DNA of 30,583 nucleotides from UBA11606 sp039815945 (GCA_039815945.1 JBCBYI010000017.1:1-30583), one strand, 5' to 3'; positions 7,949-16,660 are shown, counted from the stretch's first letter. The notes: generated by a model from the letters alone, not told the origin. Translations and numbers: made by a program.

Positions 7949-9618
7949 CCGTCTTCGTGCAACCGACCGCCTCACTGGCCGAGACACTCGGGCTCCCGGT
8001 GGTGCCGTTGCCGTTGCGCGAGACGACCGCAGCGGCGCTGCAGACCCAGCGCGTCGAACCGGGAGCGATGGCGTTCGACATCGACGAGTGGCTCGCTGCA
8101 GCGCCCCGCGACGAGTCGACCACGACGGTGCTGTCGCGCTGGGTCGGCGGTCTCGGCTATGCCGCTGCCATCGAGCACCTCGATCACGGTCGGCCCGACC
8201 TGGCCGCCGAGGTGCTGCGCTGCGCCATCCGGCGTCTGCCCGACGATCCGTCGCTTCGCGCCAACCTCGGCATCGCGCTCTGGGACCACGGCCTCCGGTA
8301 CGACGGCCTGGCTCAGCTCGTGCTCGCGACGCGCCAATACGACGACGCGAACCAGCTGTCGGTGTACCTGTGGGTGCTCACCGCTCGGACGCTGAGCGAG
8401 GCGGGTCGCCACGCCGATGCGCTCGAACTGCTCGACCAGATCGCCGCCCTCGACCCGAAGCTGCCGATGTTCTGGGACCTTCGGGACTCGATCGCCGCTC
8501 GCATCGGGCCGCCCGAGCCACAACCGAAGGTCCGCCCGGCCCCTGCGGCGCCGGCCCCTGCGGCGATACCATCCGTCGCTCCCGCGCAGCCCGCCGAGCG
8601 GTCCGGTGGTCGGCGACGTGGCGGCCTCCTCGTCGGGCTCGTCGTCGCCGTGCTCGCAGGACTCGGCGGCGGATACCTGCTCTTCGGCTCCGGCGACGAC
8701 CCGGCACTGCCGACGGCCGGCGAATCGGAGCCGTCGACCACGACGGCGCCGTCGGTGACGACCACCACCCCACCGACGACGACCCAGGCGACGACGACAT
8801 CCACGACGACCACGACCACCCTCTCGACGGTCGCCGTACCGGCAGTGTCGGGTGGTGAACGGTCGGCGTCGGTCGCGGATTTGGAGAGCGCCGGCTTCGT
8901 CGTCGCCGTCGTGGAACAGGAGAGCTACACCGACGCCGTCGGCTCGGTTCTCGCGTCCGATCCGGTCGGCGGGACCGCGCTCGAGCCCGGGTCGACCGTC
9001 ACGCTCACGGTCGCCACCCGACCCGTGGAGTGCAACGATCGCCCCGATGCGCTGGACCCGGCGCCGTTCACCGACACGGGGTCACTGAACGACGAGGCGC
9101 GCCGCGCGCTCGACTGGGCTGTCGCCATCGGTCTCGTCGGCGCCGGAGACACGTTCAACCCGTCGGCCGCCACCGACCGGGGCACGGCGGTGGCGTTGCT
9201 CTGGCGGTACATCTGTCGGCCTGACCCCGGCCCCGCTCCGACGACGTTCGACGACTTCGATGCCGGAGCGTTCTACGCAGACGCGGTGGCGTGGTCGGTG
9301 AACAACGGTGTGCTCGGCGGTACGTCCGCCTCGACGCTGGGGGCCACGACCCCGATCTCACGGGCCGCGTTCGTGACCGTCGTCTGGCGGGCGATCGGGT
9401 CGCCCGAGAGCGACACCTCGCTCGGCTTTGCCGACGTGCCCGACGATGCGTTCTTCCGACCGGCCGTGCAGTGGGCCGTCGGCGCGGGTCTGATCGGCGG
9501 CACCAGTCCGACGACCTTCAGCCCCGGGGACGACGTCAGTCGTACGATCGCCATCGTGATCCTCGATCGGGTCGAGCGGCTCGTGGATCCGCTCGTGGCC
9601 GGACCCACCGAGTCGTGA
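7945..9618 (+). CDS. TPR - transmembrane - PASTA - triple SLH envelope protein
   Basis: 557 residues from the GTG at 7945, which overlaps the preceding stop as GTGA; this coupling decides the start. Domains in order: N-terminal TPR-like helical repeats (about 60-190; ALRAN/LGIALWDHG-type helices), a Pro/Ala linker, an Arg-rich patch followed by one membrane helix (about 227-248), a Thr/Pro-rich stalk, one PASTA domain (about 296-357, from VAVPAVSGG to VTLTVAT) and three S-layer-homology repeats (about 374-430, 437-490, 492-548; e.g. FADVPDDAFFRPAVQWAV). The basic patch before the helix puts the TPR part in the cytoplasm and PASTA/SLH outside. PASTA domains bind peptidoglycan or muropeptides, and SLH repeats bind secondary cell-wall polymers. 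The protein could therefore tie a cytoplasmic complex to the wall, presumably with the upstream giant protein. Confidence 0.88.
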   Translation: MTVFVQPTASLAETLGLPVVPLPLRETTAAALQTQRVEPGAMAFDIDEWLAAAPRDESTTTVLSRWVGGLGYAAAIEHLDHGRPDLAAEVLRCAIRRLPDDPSLRANLGIALWDHGLRYDGLAQLVLATRQYDDANQLSVYLWVLTARTLSEAGRHADALELLDQIAALDPKLPMFWDLRDSIAARIGPPEPQPKVRPAPAAPAPAAIPSVAPAQPAERSGGRRRGGLLVGLVVAVLAGLGGGYLLFGSGDDPALPTAGESEPSTTTAPSVTTTTPPTTTQATTTSTTTTTTLSTVAVPAVSGGERSASVADLESAGFVVAVVEQESYTDAVGSVLASDPVGGTALEPGSTVTLTVATRPVECNDRPDALDPAPFTDTGSLNDEARRALDWAVAIGLVGAGDTFNPSAATDRGTAVALLWRYICRPDPGPAPTTFDDFDAGAFYADAVAWSVNNGVLGGTSASTLGATTPISRAAFVTVVWRAIGSPESDTSLGFADVPDDAFFRPAVQWAVGAGLIGGTSPTTFSPGDDVSRTIAIVILDRVERLVDPLVAGPTES

Positions 9619-9642
9619 CGAGCGGCTGACAGACTCGCGGCC

Positions 9643-10521
9643 ATGGAGATCCGGCCCGCACGCACCGATGAACTCGACGTCATCGCCTCGCTTGCCGCGG
9701 CGATGCAGTCACGTCCGGATCGGCAGCTGACCTACCTGTCGGTCGAAGCGGCTGCGATCGCTGAGGAACTGGACGAGCTCGGTGACTGGACGGCCACGTC
9801 GGCCATCGCCGAGATCGACGGTGAGGTCGTCGGCTGGCTGATCGGCGAGACCGACGACGAGGTCGGCCGCGTCTGGTGGCTCGGTCCCGCAATCGTCGAC
9901 GGTCATGACTGGCCGACGACGGCGACCGCGCTCTACGAGGCAGCCGCGGCTCGCCTGCCCGACGGCATCGGCGAGGAGGAGTTCGCCGTCCCGGAGACGT
10001 TCGTCGACTTGATCGGGTGGAGCGCAGAACTCGGCTTCACCGCCGATCCCGGTTCGCTGGGTCTCGATCTGCGCGACGACCCGATCACCGGTCACGTTCG
10101 CGATGATCTGACGATCCGCCCCGTCGGCCCCACGGACCTCGGCACCATCGACGTCCTCCATGACCGCCTCTTTCCCGACACCCACCGGACGGGCCGCCAG
10201 ATCGTCGAGGAGTCGGAGGCCAGATACCGGCGTCTCGTCGCCGAACTCGACGGCACCGTGCTCGGCTACGTCGCCGCTGAGATCCAGGCCGACGGCAGCG
10301 GCTACATCGACTACCTCGGCGTCGAGCCCGACCACCAGCGCGGAGGCGTCGGTACGGCGCTCGTCGCGGCGGCGGCGACCGCTCTGCGGGCAGCCGGCGC
10401 CGGCACGCTCCATCTCACCGTCCGCGAGGCCAACACTGTGGCTCGTGGGCTCTACGGCCGGCTCGGCTTCGTCGAGGATGTGGTTCTCGTGCCGTTGCGC
10501 AAGGGCTTCACCCTGCCCTGA
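9643..10521 (+). CDS. Tandem GNAT-family N-acetyltransferase
   Basis: 292 residues from ATG 9643. Two GNAT-like halves are visible. The first (residues 1 to about 140) starts MEIRPARTDELDVI and is degenerate. The second (about 150-292) starts LTIRPVGPTDLGTIDVLHDRLFP and has the acetyl-CoA-binding motif A, DYLGVEPDHQRGGVGTAL, with the Q/R-x-x-G-x-G loop at about 232-238, followed by ARGLYGRLGF, the motif B end. GNAT enzymes move an acetyl group from acetyl-CoA to an amine; the intact C-terminal half is probably the active one. It lies 24 bases after the SLH gene on the same strand and may be read through from it. The substrate is unknown. Confidence 0.88.
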   Translation: MEIRPARTDELDVIASLAAAMQSRPDRQLTYLSVEAAAIAEELDELGDWTATSAIAEIDGEVVGWLIGETDDEVGRVWWLGPAIVDGHDWPTTATALYEAAAARLPDGIGEEEFAVPETFVDLIGWSAELGFTADPGSLGLDLRDDPITGHVRDDLTIRPVGPTDLGTIDVLHDRLFPDTHRTGRQIVEESEARYRRLVAELDGTVLGYVAAEIQADGSGYIDYLGVEPDHQRGGVGTALVAAAATALRAAGAGTLHLTVREANTVARGLYGRLGFVEDVVLVPLRKGFTLP

Positions 10522-10574
10522 GCGCGGGCCGCCCGACCGACCCATAGCCACACGGAGTCCGCGAGACTGCGCTC

Positions 10575-11549
10575 ATGAGCGTTCTCGTCATCGGTGCCGG
10601 CATCGCCGGCCTGTCCGCCGCCCGTCGTCTGCTCGAGCAGGGCGTGGTGCTCGACGACATCCGGGTCGTCGACAAGGGCCGGGGCGTCGGTGGCCGCATG
10701 GCGTCGCGCCGGATGGACACGCCGGCCGGGCAGGCCCGGTTCGATCACGGTGCCCAGTTCTTCACGACCCGCAGCGACGTCTTCTCGGCGACGGTCGCGT
10801 CCGCGGTCGAGGCCGGCGCCGTCGTCGAGTGGACGAAGGGCTTCGGCGACGCCGACGGCTACCCGCGTTGGCGGGGGAGCGAGGGCATGACCTCACTGTG
10901 CAAGTGGCTCGCCACCGACGCCGGCATCACGCCCGAGCTCGGCACTCGGATCCTCGAACTCGGCGACGAACTGAAGGCGCACCCGGCTGACGCCGTGATC
11001 CACACTGCGCCCGTGCCCCAGGCGCTCGCCACCATGGCCTTCGGCGGTCTGCTCCCGCCGATCGAACTCGCCCAGCAGCTGTCCGGCATCCACTACAAGC
11101 CGACGATCGCGGTGATGGTGGCGCCGTCGGTCGCCCCGACCGGCTTGGCCGCGCACGGTGGCTCACAGCACAACGACGATCCCGACCATCCCGATCTCGC
11201 CTTCGTCACCGACAATCAGGCCAAGGGCATCTCACCGGTCCCGGCGGTCACCATCCATCTCGCGAACGAGACCAGCGCAGAGCTGTGGTCGGCGTCCGAC
11301 GACGAGGTGCTCGCGCGTGCGCTCCAGGCCGCGGCGACGCATCTCGGGCCCGCAGCGGACCGCGACGGGATCCAGGGTGTGCAGATCCAGCGATGGCGCT
11401 ACGCGGGTCCCGTCGAGTGCTGGCCCGAGCCGACGGTCGTGTGGGGCTCGGATCCCGTCATCGCGCTGGCCGGTGAAGCGTTCGCCGGCCCGAAGGTCGA
11501 GGGGGCGTTCCTCTCCGGCCGTGCCGCCGCCGATGCCGTGTTGACGTGA
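10575..11549 (+). CDS. FAD-dependent amine oxidase / renalase-like oxidoreductase
   Basis: 324 residues from ATG 10575. The N-terminal dinucleotide fold is clear: LVIGAGIAGLSAARRLLEQG (G7-x-G9-x-x-G12), followed by the second FAD contact RGVGGRMASRR at about 36-46 and FDHGAQFFT, all typical of the renalase/NAD(P)-binding flavoprotein group (COG3380-like). The C-terminal GEAFAGPKVEGAFLSGRAAADAV is the closing FAD-binding element. Members oxidise amines or reduced-nicotinamide isomers; the substrate here cannot be told. Its stop overlaps the start of the next gene as GTGA, so the two are translated together. Confidence 0.88.
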   Translation: MSVLVIGAGIAGLSAARRLLEQGVVLDDIRVVDKGRGVGGRMASRRMDTPAGQARFDHGAQFFTTRSDVFSATVASAVEAGAVVEWTKGFGDADGYPRWRGSEGMTSLCKWLATDAGITPELGTRILELGDELKAHPADAVIHTAPVPQALATMAFGGLLPPIELAQQLSGIHYKPTIAVMVAPSVAPTGLAAHGGSQHNDDPDHPDLAFVTDNQAKGISPVPAVTIHLANETSAELWSASDDEVLARALQAAATHLGPAADRDGIQGVQIQRWRYAGPVECWPEPTVVWGSDPVIALAGEAFAGPKVEGAFLSGRAAADAVLT

Positions 11550-12538
11550 GGCGGCTCCTTGCCGTCGTCGTTCTCGCCATCGGCGCGGCGGCATGTGGCG
11601 GCGACGACGACTCCGTGCGGGTGGAGACGATCGTCGACGGCCTCGATCGTCCGACGCAGCTGTTCGTCACCGACGACGCGTGGTACGTCGGCGTCCTCAA
11701 CGGCGGCGAAGCCGACGCCACCGGCCAGGTGCTTCGCCTCGATCCGGCCGATCTGGCGGCCGACCCGGTCGTGCTCGTCGAAGGTCTCTCGAAGCCCACT
11801 GGCGTGGCGGTCTTCGCCGACGAACTCTGGATCATGGAGGAACGCCGCCTCACCCGCGGTCCACTCGACGGTTCCGATCGGGCCGTCGTCGCCGAGGAGA
11901 TGGCGTTCAACGGCCGCTCGGAAGGCACGCTCACCGCCGACGGCGATCGATTGCTGTTCAACACGTCGGGAACCGAGCGCCGCACCCCGACCGGCCCCGG
12001 TGGCACCCCGGTCGACACGTCGGGGGCGATCTGGGCGATCGACGCCACCGGCGAGATCACCCAGGTGGCGTGGGGGTTCAAGCACGCCTACGCCCTGACA
12101 CGCGACGCGGCCGGGGTGCTCTGGACGACCGAGATGTCCGACGGCAGCTACGACGATCGGCGGGCGATCGACGAGATCGTCGCGGTGGTCGAAGGGGCCG
12201 ACCACGGCTGGCCGACCTGTGTCGACGACAACCGCCCGGTCCTCGAATCCGGTGTCGATGAACCGTGCGCCGGAGTTCCGAACTCCCAGACCGTGTTCGG
12301 GGCCGGCTCGACCCCGACCGGCATCGCGGTGGCGCCGTGGGATCCGACCCAGCTCGTCGTCGCCCTGTGGGTCGAACAACGCCTCGTCACCGTCTCGGCC
12401 GACCCGGCCGATGCGGGCGAGCCGTCGGTGCTGCTCGCCGAGGGGTTCGATCGTCCTCAGCACCTCGTGGCCGACGGTGAGCGGCTGCTCGTGACCGACC
12501 ATGAGACGGGCACGATCGTCGCAGTGATGGCCGGGTAG
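11546..12538 (+). CDS. Beta-propeller lipoprotein (glucose/sorbosone dehydrogenase-like)
   Basis: 330 residues from GTG 11546, overlapping the previous stop by four bases. The first 17 residues form a lipoprotein signal (MRRLLAVVVLAIGAAAC) with Cys17 as the probable lipidated residue and GGDDD after it, so it is anchored on the outer face of the membrane. The rest repeats short blades of the type PTGVAVFADELWIMEE and PTGIAVAPWDPTQLVVAL, and includes FKHAYALTRDAAGVLWTTEM and GADHGWPTC, which resemble PQQ-dependent soluble sugar dehydrogenases. I see no firm evidence that the PQQ site is intact, so it may be a non-enzymatic NHL/SGL-type propeller. Confidence 0.82.
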   Translation: MRRLLAVVVLAIGAAACGGDDDSVRVETIVDGLDRPTQLFVTDDAWYVGVLNGGEADATGQVLRLDPADLAADPVVLVEGLSKPTGVAVFADELWIMEERRLTRGPLDGSDRAVVAEEMAFNGRSEGTLTADGDRLLFNTSGTERRTPTGPGGTPVDTSGAIWAIDATGEITQVAWGFKHAYALTRDAAGVLWTTEMSDGSYDDRRAIDEIVAVVEGADHGWPTCVDDNRPVLESGVDEPCAGVPNSQTVFGAGSTPTGIAVAPWDPTQLVVALWVEQRLVTVSADPADAGEPSVLLAEGFDRPQHLVADGERLLVTDHETGTIVAVMAG

Positions 12539-12551
12539 GACAGCAGCCGGT

Positions 12552-12941
12552 CTAGGTCGCGGGCTGAAGCAGATCCCAGCCGTTGCCGTACTTGTCCTCG
12601 AAGACGGCGACGGTGCCGTAGACCTCGTGGCGGGGTTCCTCGCGGAAGTGCACCCCTGCGGCAGTCATCTGGGCATGGTCGCGCTCGAAGTCGTCGGTGT
12701 GAAGGAAGAAGCCGACACGACCACCGAGCTGATTGCCGAGCGCCGCCACCTGGGCGGGGGTGGTCGCCTCGGCGAGTACCACGCCGGTCTGCGCGTCGGG
12801 GCCGGGCCGGACCACGACCCAACGCTTGCCGTCCTGCGGCGTGTCCTCGACGAGTTCGAACCCGAGGTCGTCGACGAAGTGCGCGATCGCGTCGTCGTAG
12901 TCGGGCACGAGGATCGTGAACAGCCCGATGCGGCGGCTCAC
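12552..12941 (-). CDS. VOC/glyoxalase-like domain protein
   Basis: 129 residues. The GTG complementary to 12939-12941 is chosen because it overlaps the upstream CoA-transferase stop as GTGA; the frame is open further upstream but that is the CoA-transferase region. The sequence follows the vicinal-oxygen-chelate pattern: GLFTILVPDYDDAIAHFVDDLGFEL at the start, a central GGRVGFFLHTDDFERDHAQMTAAGV, and EDKYGNGWDLLQP at the end. Proteins of this fold include glyoxalase I, extradiol dioxygenases, epimerases and fosfomycin or bleomycin resistance proteins; the specific role is unknown. Translational coupling suggests a shared pathway with the CoA-transferase, where a methylmalonyl-CoA-epimerase-like role would be conceivable but is not shown. 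Confidence 0.87.
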   Translation of the reverse strand: MSRRIGLFTILVPDYDDAIAHFVDDLGFELVEDTPQDGKRWVVVRPGPDAQTGVVLAEATTPAQVAALGNQLGGRVGFFLHTDDFERDHAQMTAAGVHFREEPRHEVYGTVAVFEDKYGNGWDLLQPAT

Positions 12942-14119
12942 GACTCGCCGTCCCAGGTCTCGATCTCGGATCGGATCTCGTCGGTGTGCTCGCCCAGCCG
13001 CGGTGGTCGGCGGCCTGCGGTGATCACCTCGCCGTCGATCCGGATGGGGTTGCGCACGGCCTGGTAGTCGTCGCCGCCGGTGAAGATCGGCTCCATCCCC
13101 ATCGCATCGGCCCACTCGAGTGCTTCGCGCAGAGAGTTGATCGGCCCGCACGGCACGTCCTCGGCGCGCAGACGGGCGATCCAGTGCTCGCGGGTGCCGG
13201 CGGCGAAGGCAGGTTCGAGGATCTCGTTGAGCGCTTCGAGGTTCTGGCGCCGGATCGTGTTGTGATCGAAACGGGGATCGTCGATCAGGTCGGTGCGATC
13301 GATCACGCGGCACACCCCGGCGAAGAGCTTGTCGTTGGCCGCCGCGACGATGATGTCTCCGTCGGCGCAGCGGTAGCTCTCGTAGGGTGCGATCGAGTAG
13401 TGGCGGTTACCGCCCCGGGCTGGGTTCTGGCCGCCCATCAGCACGCCGGTCTGATGATTGAGCAGGCCGGCCAAGCCGGCGTCCATCAGCGACACCTCGA
13501 CATGGCGACCGACCCCGGTCTGCCCTCGCTCGTGGAGCGCCGCGAGCACGCCGACGGTCGCGTTGTAGCCCGTGAGCATGTCGACGATCGGCACGCCGAC
13601 CCGAAGCGGGCGACCCTCGACTTCGCCGGTGAGATGCATGATGCCGCTCATGCCCTGCACCGCCAGGTCGTAGCCGGGCAGCTCCGACGCGGCCGAGTCG
13701 GCGCCGAACGCGGTGACCGTCGCGGTGATGATGTCGGGTTTGTCCATGGCCAGCGAGGCTCGGTCGAGGCCCAGCTTCGCCATGACGCCGGGCTTGAAGT
13801 TGTCGAGGACGATGTCGCCGGTGAGGGCGAGCCGCCGGGCGAACGCCACGTCGCCCTCGTCCTTGAGGTCGAGCACGATCGAGCGCTTGTTGCGGTTGAG
13901 CGACATGTAATACGTCGCCTCGAGATCGTCGGCTTCACCGTCGGTCGCGTAGTTCTTCCACGGCGGCCCCCAGGTCCGGGTGTCGTCGCCGTGGCCGGGA
14001 CGTTCGATCTTGATCACGTCGGCGCCGAGGTCGCCGAGCATCTGGCCGATCAACGGCCCCGCCAACACGCGTGAGAAGTCGATCACCCGGATGCCGTCGA
14101 GTGGTCGCACGCTCGTCAT
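12938..14119 (-). CDS. Family III (CaiB/BaiF) CoA-transferase
   Basis: 393 residues from the ATG complementary to 14117-14119, the usual length for the family. The N-terminus (PLDGIRVIDFSRVLAGPL, then LGDLGADVIKIERPG) is diagnostic, as is NRNKRSIVLDLK at about 75-86. The catalytic Asp that forms the acyl-enzyme anhydride is Asp180 in VGVPIVDMLTGYNA. These enzymes move CoA between organic acids (formyl, carnitine, succinyl, alpha-methyl acyl groups) in catabolic pathways. The first gene of a two-gene transcript, with the VOC gene overlapping its stop. The acid substrate cannot be read from the sequence. Confidence 0.94.
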   Translation of the reverse strand: MTSVRPLDGIRVIDFSRVLAGPLIGQMLGDLGADVIKIERPGHGDDTRTWGPPWKNYATDGEADDLEATYYMSLNRNKRSIVLDLKDEGDVAFARRLALTGDIVLDNFKPGVMAKLGLDRASLAMDKPDIITATVTAFGADSAASELPGYDLAVQGMSGIMHLTGEVEGRPLRVGVPIVDMLTGYNATVGVLAALHERGQTGVGRHVEVSLMDAGLAGLLNHQTGVLMGGQNPARGGNRHYSIAPYESYRCADGDIIVAAANDKLFAGVCRVIDRTDLIDDPRFDHNTIRRQNLEALNEILEPAFAAGTREHWIARLRAEDVPCGPINSLREALEWADAMGMEPIFTGGDDYQAVRNPIRIDGEVITAGRRPPRLGEHTDEIRSEIETWDGES

Positions 14120-14163
14120 GGCTCGCAGTCTGGCAGCAACGCTCGTCGACGAGGGCGTCGTCG

Positions 14164-14847
14164 TCAGGTGATGCCCCGACCGGCGATGACGTCGTTCAGT
14201 GAATCGACGCCGATCGTGTCGCGGAACGACGACGGACTGTGGGCGATGACGGTGGCGGTGGTCGTCGCTCGCACCGTCGCGGAGCGGGGCAGTCCGAAGA
14301 GCGGACCCATCTCGCCGACGAAGTCGCCCGGACCGATGCGGGCGACGATGACGGTCTCGCCCGACGGTGCAGTGCGGACGACCTCGAGCTCGCCCGCCTC
14401 GATGACATAGATGTCGTCGGGTGCGTCGCCCTGGGAGAAGAGCACGTGGCCGGCGGCGAGGTTCCGTTCGACCGGCTCGTGGTCGCCGTCGAAGCCGGAG
14501 GCGAACTTCGGCTGCATCTCGATGACCTGATCGGCGAGGGGCAGGATGCGTTCGTCGTGGGTCGAGATGATGATCGTGCGGCCGTCGTCGGCGAGGCGGC
14601 GCAGCAATCGCAGGATCCCCTCGACCTGGATGTAGTCGAGATGCGCGGTGGGTTCGTCGGCGAGCAGGAAGGGCGGGTCGAGGGCGAGGGCGCGAGCGAT
14701 GGCGACCCGCTGCTGTTGGCCGCCGGAGAGCGCCCCGGGCCGATGGGTGAGGCGTTCTTCGAGCCCGACGTCGGTGAGGAGCTCGATCGCCCTCGCTTTG
14801 GCGTCGCGGGCGGCGACGCCGGCGTTGCGCATCGGGAGGGCGACGTT
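14164..14847 (-). pseudogene. 5'-truncated ABC ATPase fused to a cyclic-nucleotide-binding domain
   Basis: The frame is open from 14847 down to the stop at 14164-14166. Homology begins at NVALPMRNAGV, the segment that in LolD/MacB-type ATPases follows the Q-loop, and continues with the signature LSGGQQQRVAIARAL, Walker B LLADEP and H-loop STHD. Everything before it, including Walker A, is missing, and a TAG at 14848-14850 sits directly before Asn. The C-terminal ~130 residues are a cNMP-binding domain with a phosphate-cassette-like GEMGPLFGLPRSATVRA. The only in-frame ATG is at 14832, giving 222 residues. Without Walker A it cannot hydrolyse ATP alone, so I call it a remnant; a stand-alone cNMP-binding product remains possible. 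glnS lies head to head, 81 bases away. Confidence 0.7.
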
Positions 14848-14928
14848 CTAGGCGGGGTAAGCAGTCCCGTCCCAGGTTGCGGCCAGCGGTGGTTGCCGGT
14901 TGGCCTGGCCTCCGGTTGGATTGAGCGG

Positions 14929-16656
14929 GTGAACGCGACTGCCGGCGACGGCCCGACCTCCAACTCAGGCACCGACTTCATCCGCGAGATGCTCAAGCAG
15001 CACAGCTCGGATGGCCCCTACGGCGGTCGCGTCCAGACCCGCTTCCCGCCCGAACCCAACGGCTTCCTCCACATCGGGCACGCCAAGTCGATCTGTCTCA
15101 ACTTCGGCGCGGCCGACGAGTTCGGCGGCACGACGATGCTGCGGTTCGACGACACCAACCCCGAGACCGAGGACGAGCGCTTCGTCGAGGCGATCCAGGA
15201 GGACGTGCGCTGGCTCGGCTTCGAGCCGGAGCAGGTCGTCTACGCCTCCGACTACTTCGATCAGCTCCACGCCTGGGCGATCGAGCTCATCGAGAAGGGC
15301 CTCGCCTACGTCGACGATCAGGACGCCGAGACGATCTCGGAGAACCGTGGCGGCTTCACCACCCCCGGCGTCGACTCGCCGTGGCGCGATCGCAGCGTCG
15401 AGGAGAACCTCGACCTGTTCGCCCGCATGACCGCCGGTGAGTTCGACGAGGGCTCCCGTGTGCTTCGGGCCAAGATCGACATGAACCACGAGAACATGCA
15501 GATGCGTGATCCCGTGATGTACCGCATCCGCGACCAGCACCACTTCCGCACCGGCGATCGCTGGAAGGTGTACCCGACCTACGACTGGGCGCATGGCCAG
15601 TCCGACGCGATCGAGGGCACCACCCACTCGCTGTGCACCCTCGAGTTCGACAGCCACCGGCCGCTCTACGACTGGTACCTCGAACAGCTCGGCGTCGGTG
15701 ACGGTCGTCCCCGCCAGACCGAGTTCGCCCGGCTCAACCTCACCCACACCGTGATGAGCAAGCGCAAGCTGCTGCAGCTCGTCGAGGACGGTCACGTCGA
15801 CGGCTGGGACGACGCCCGTATGCCCACCATCCGCGGTCTGCGTCGCCGTGGCTATCCGGCTGAAGCGATCCGTGCCTTTGCGGGCCACATCGGCATCGCC
15901 AAGGTCAACGGCACCCACGAGATCGAGCTGCTCGAGTCGTTCGTCCGTACGCATCACAACACCAACGCGCTGCGTCGGATGGCCGTGCTCGACCCGATCG
16001 AGGTCGTGATCACCAACTGGCCTGGGGGATCTGCCGAAGGCAGCGATGGCATCGTGGACACGCGCGAGGCGATCAACAATCCGGAGGACGAGTCGGCCGG
16101 CACGCGCGACGTGCCGTTCTCGGGCCGTCTCTTCATCGAGCGCGACGACTTCATGCTCGACCCGCCGAAGAAGTTCTTCCGGCTCGCGCCGGGTCGCGAG
16201 GTCCGTCTGCGCGCCGGCTACTTCATCACCTGCAATGAGGTCGAGACCGGCCCCGATGGTGAGGTCACCCGCCTGCTGTGCACCTACGACCCCGAGACCG
16301 CCGGCGGTCAGGCCCCCGACGGCCGCAAGGTCAAGGCCACGCTCCACTGGGTTTCGGCCGATCACGCGCTCGATGTCGACGTCGCGCTCTACGAGCGGCT
16401 CTTCACCGACCCGCACCCGGGTGCCGACGGTGAGGATCCGCTTGCGTCGCTCAACCCCGAGTCGATGGCGATCAAGCAGGCCAAGGCCGAACCGGCGATC
16501 GCCGACATCGCCCCGGGTGAGGTCGTGCAGTTCGAGCGTCTGGGCTACTTCGCCCGCGATCTCGACGACGATCCGTCGGCCACTCCCACCCGGTTCCACC
16601 GAACGGTCGGGCTGCGCGACGAATGGGCCAACATCCAGAAGCGTCAGGGCACGTAG
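14929..16656 (+). CDS. glnS: Glutaminyl-tRNA synthetase
   Basis: 575 residues from GTG 14929; the frame is open further upstream, but similarity to bacterial GlnRS starts at GTDFIREMLKQ, so the GTG is preferred. Class I landmarks: RFPPEPNGFLHIGHAKSI with HIGH at about 48-51, LRFDDTNPETED, WLGFEP, SDYFDQLHAWAIELI, and the KMSKS-type loop VMSKRKLLQLV at about 274-284, followed by GWDDARMPTIRGLRRRGY. The C-terminal anticodon-binding barrels (VPFSGRLFIERDDF, KVKATLHWVSADHALDVDVALYERLF) are complete and it ends RTVGLRDEWANIQK. It charges tRNA-Gln with glutamine using ATP. Most actinobacteria lack it and use GluRS plus GatCAB, so acquisition by transfer is likely. The next gene follows after 4 bases. 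Confidence 0.96.
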   Translation: MNATAGDGPTSNSGTDFIREMLKQHSSDGPYGGRVQTRFPPEPNGFLHIGHAKSICLNFGAADEFGGTTMLRFDDTNPETEDERFVEAIQEDVRWLGFEPEQVVYASDYFDQLHAWAIELIEKGLAYVDDQDAETISENRGGFTTPGVDSPWRDRSVEENLDLFARMTAGEFDEGSRVLRAKIDMNHENMQMRDPVMYRIRDQHHFRTGDRWKVYPTYDWAHGQSDAIEGTTHSLCTLEFDSHRPLYDWYLEQLGVGDGRPRQTEFARLNLTHTVMSKRKLLQLVEDGHVDGWDDARMPTIRGLRRRGYPAEAIRAFAGHIGIAKVNGTHEIELLESFVRTHHNTNALRRMAVLDPIEVVITNWPGGSAEGSDGIVDTREAINNPEDESAGTRDVPFSGRLFIERDDFMLDPPKKFFRLAPGREVRLRAGYFITCNEVETGPDGEVTRLLCTYDPETAGGQAPDGRKVKATLHWVSADHALDVDVALYERLFTDPHPGADGEDPLASLNPESMAIKQAKAEPAIADIAPGEVVQFERLGYFARDLDDDPSATPTRFHRTVGLRDEWANIQKRQGT

Positions 16657-16660
16657 TCCG

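Noticed and set aside
9643..10521. GNAT acetyltransferase as an immunity protein for the giant protein
   Set aside because: It is a general tandem GNAT, not coupled to the module, and a third gene away from the proposed toxin-like end.
14848..14928. A frameshifted N-terminus of the ABC ATPase that would restore Walker A
   Set aside because: I read the minus strand in all frames here and found no GxxGxGK[ST]; the sequence is unrelated, so this is not a simple frameshift.
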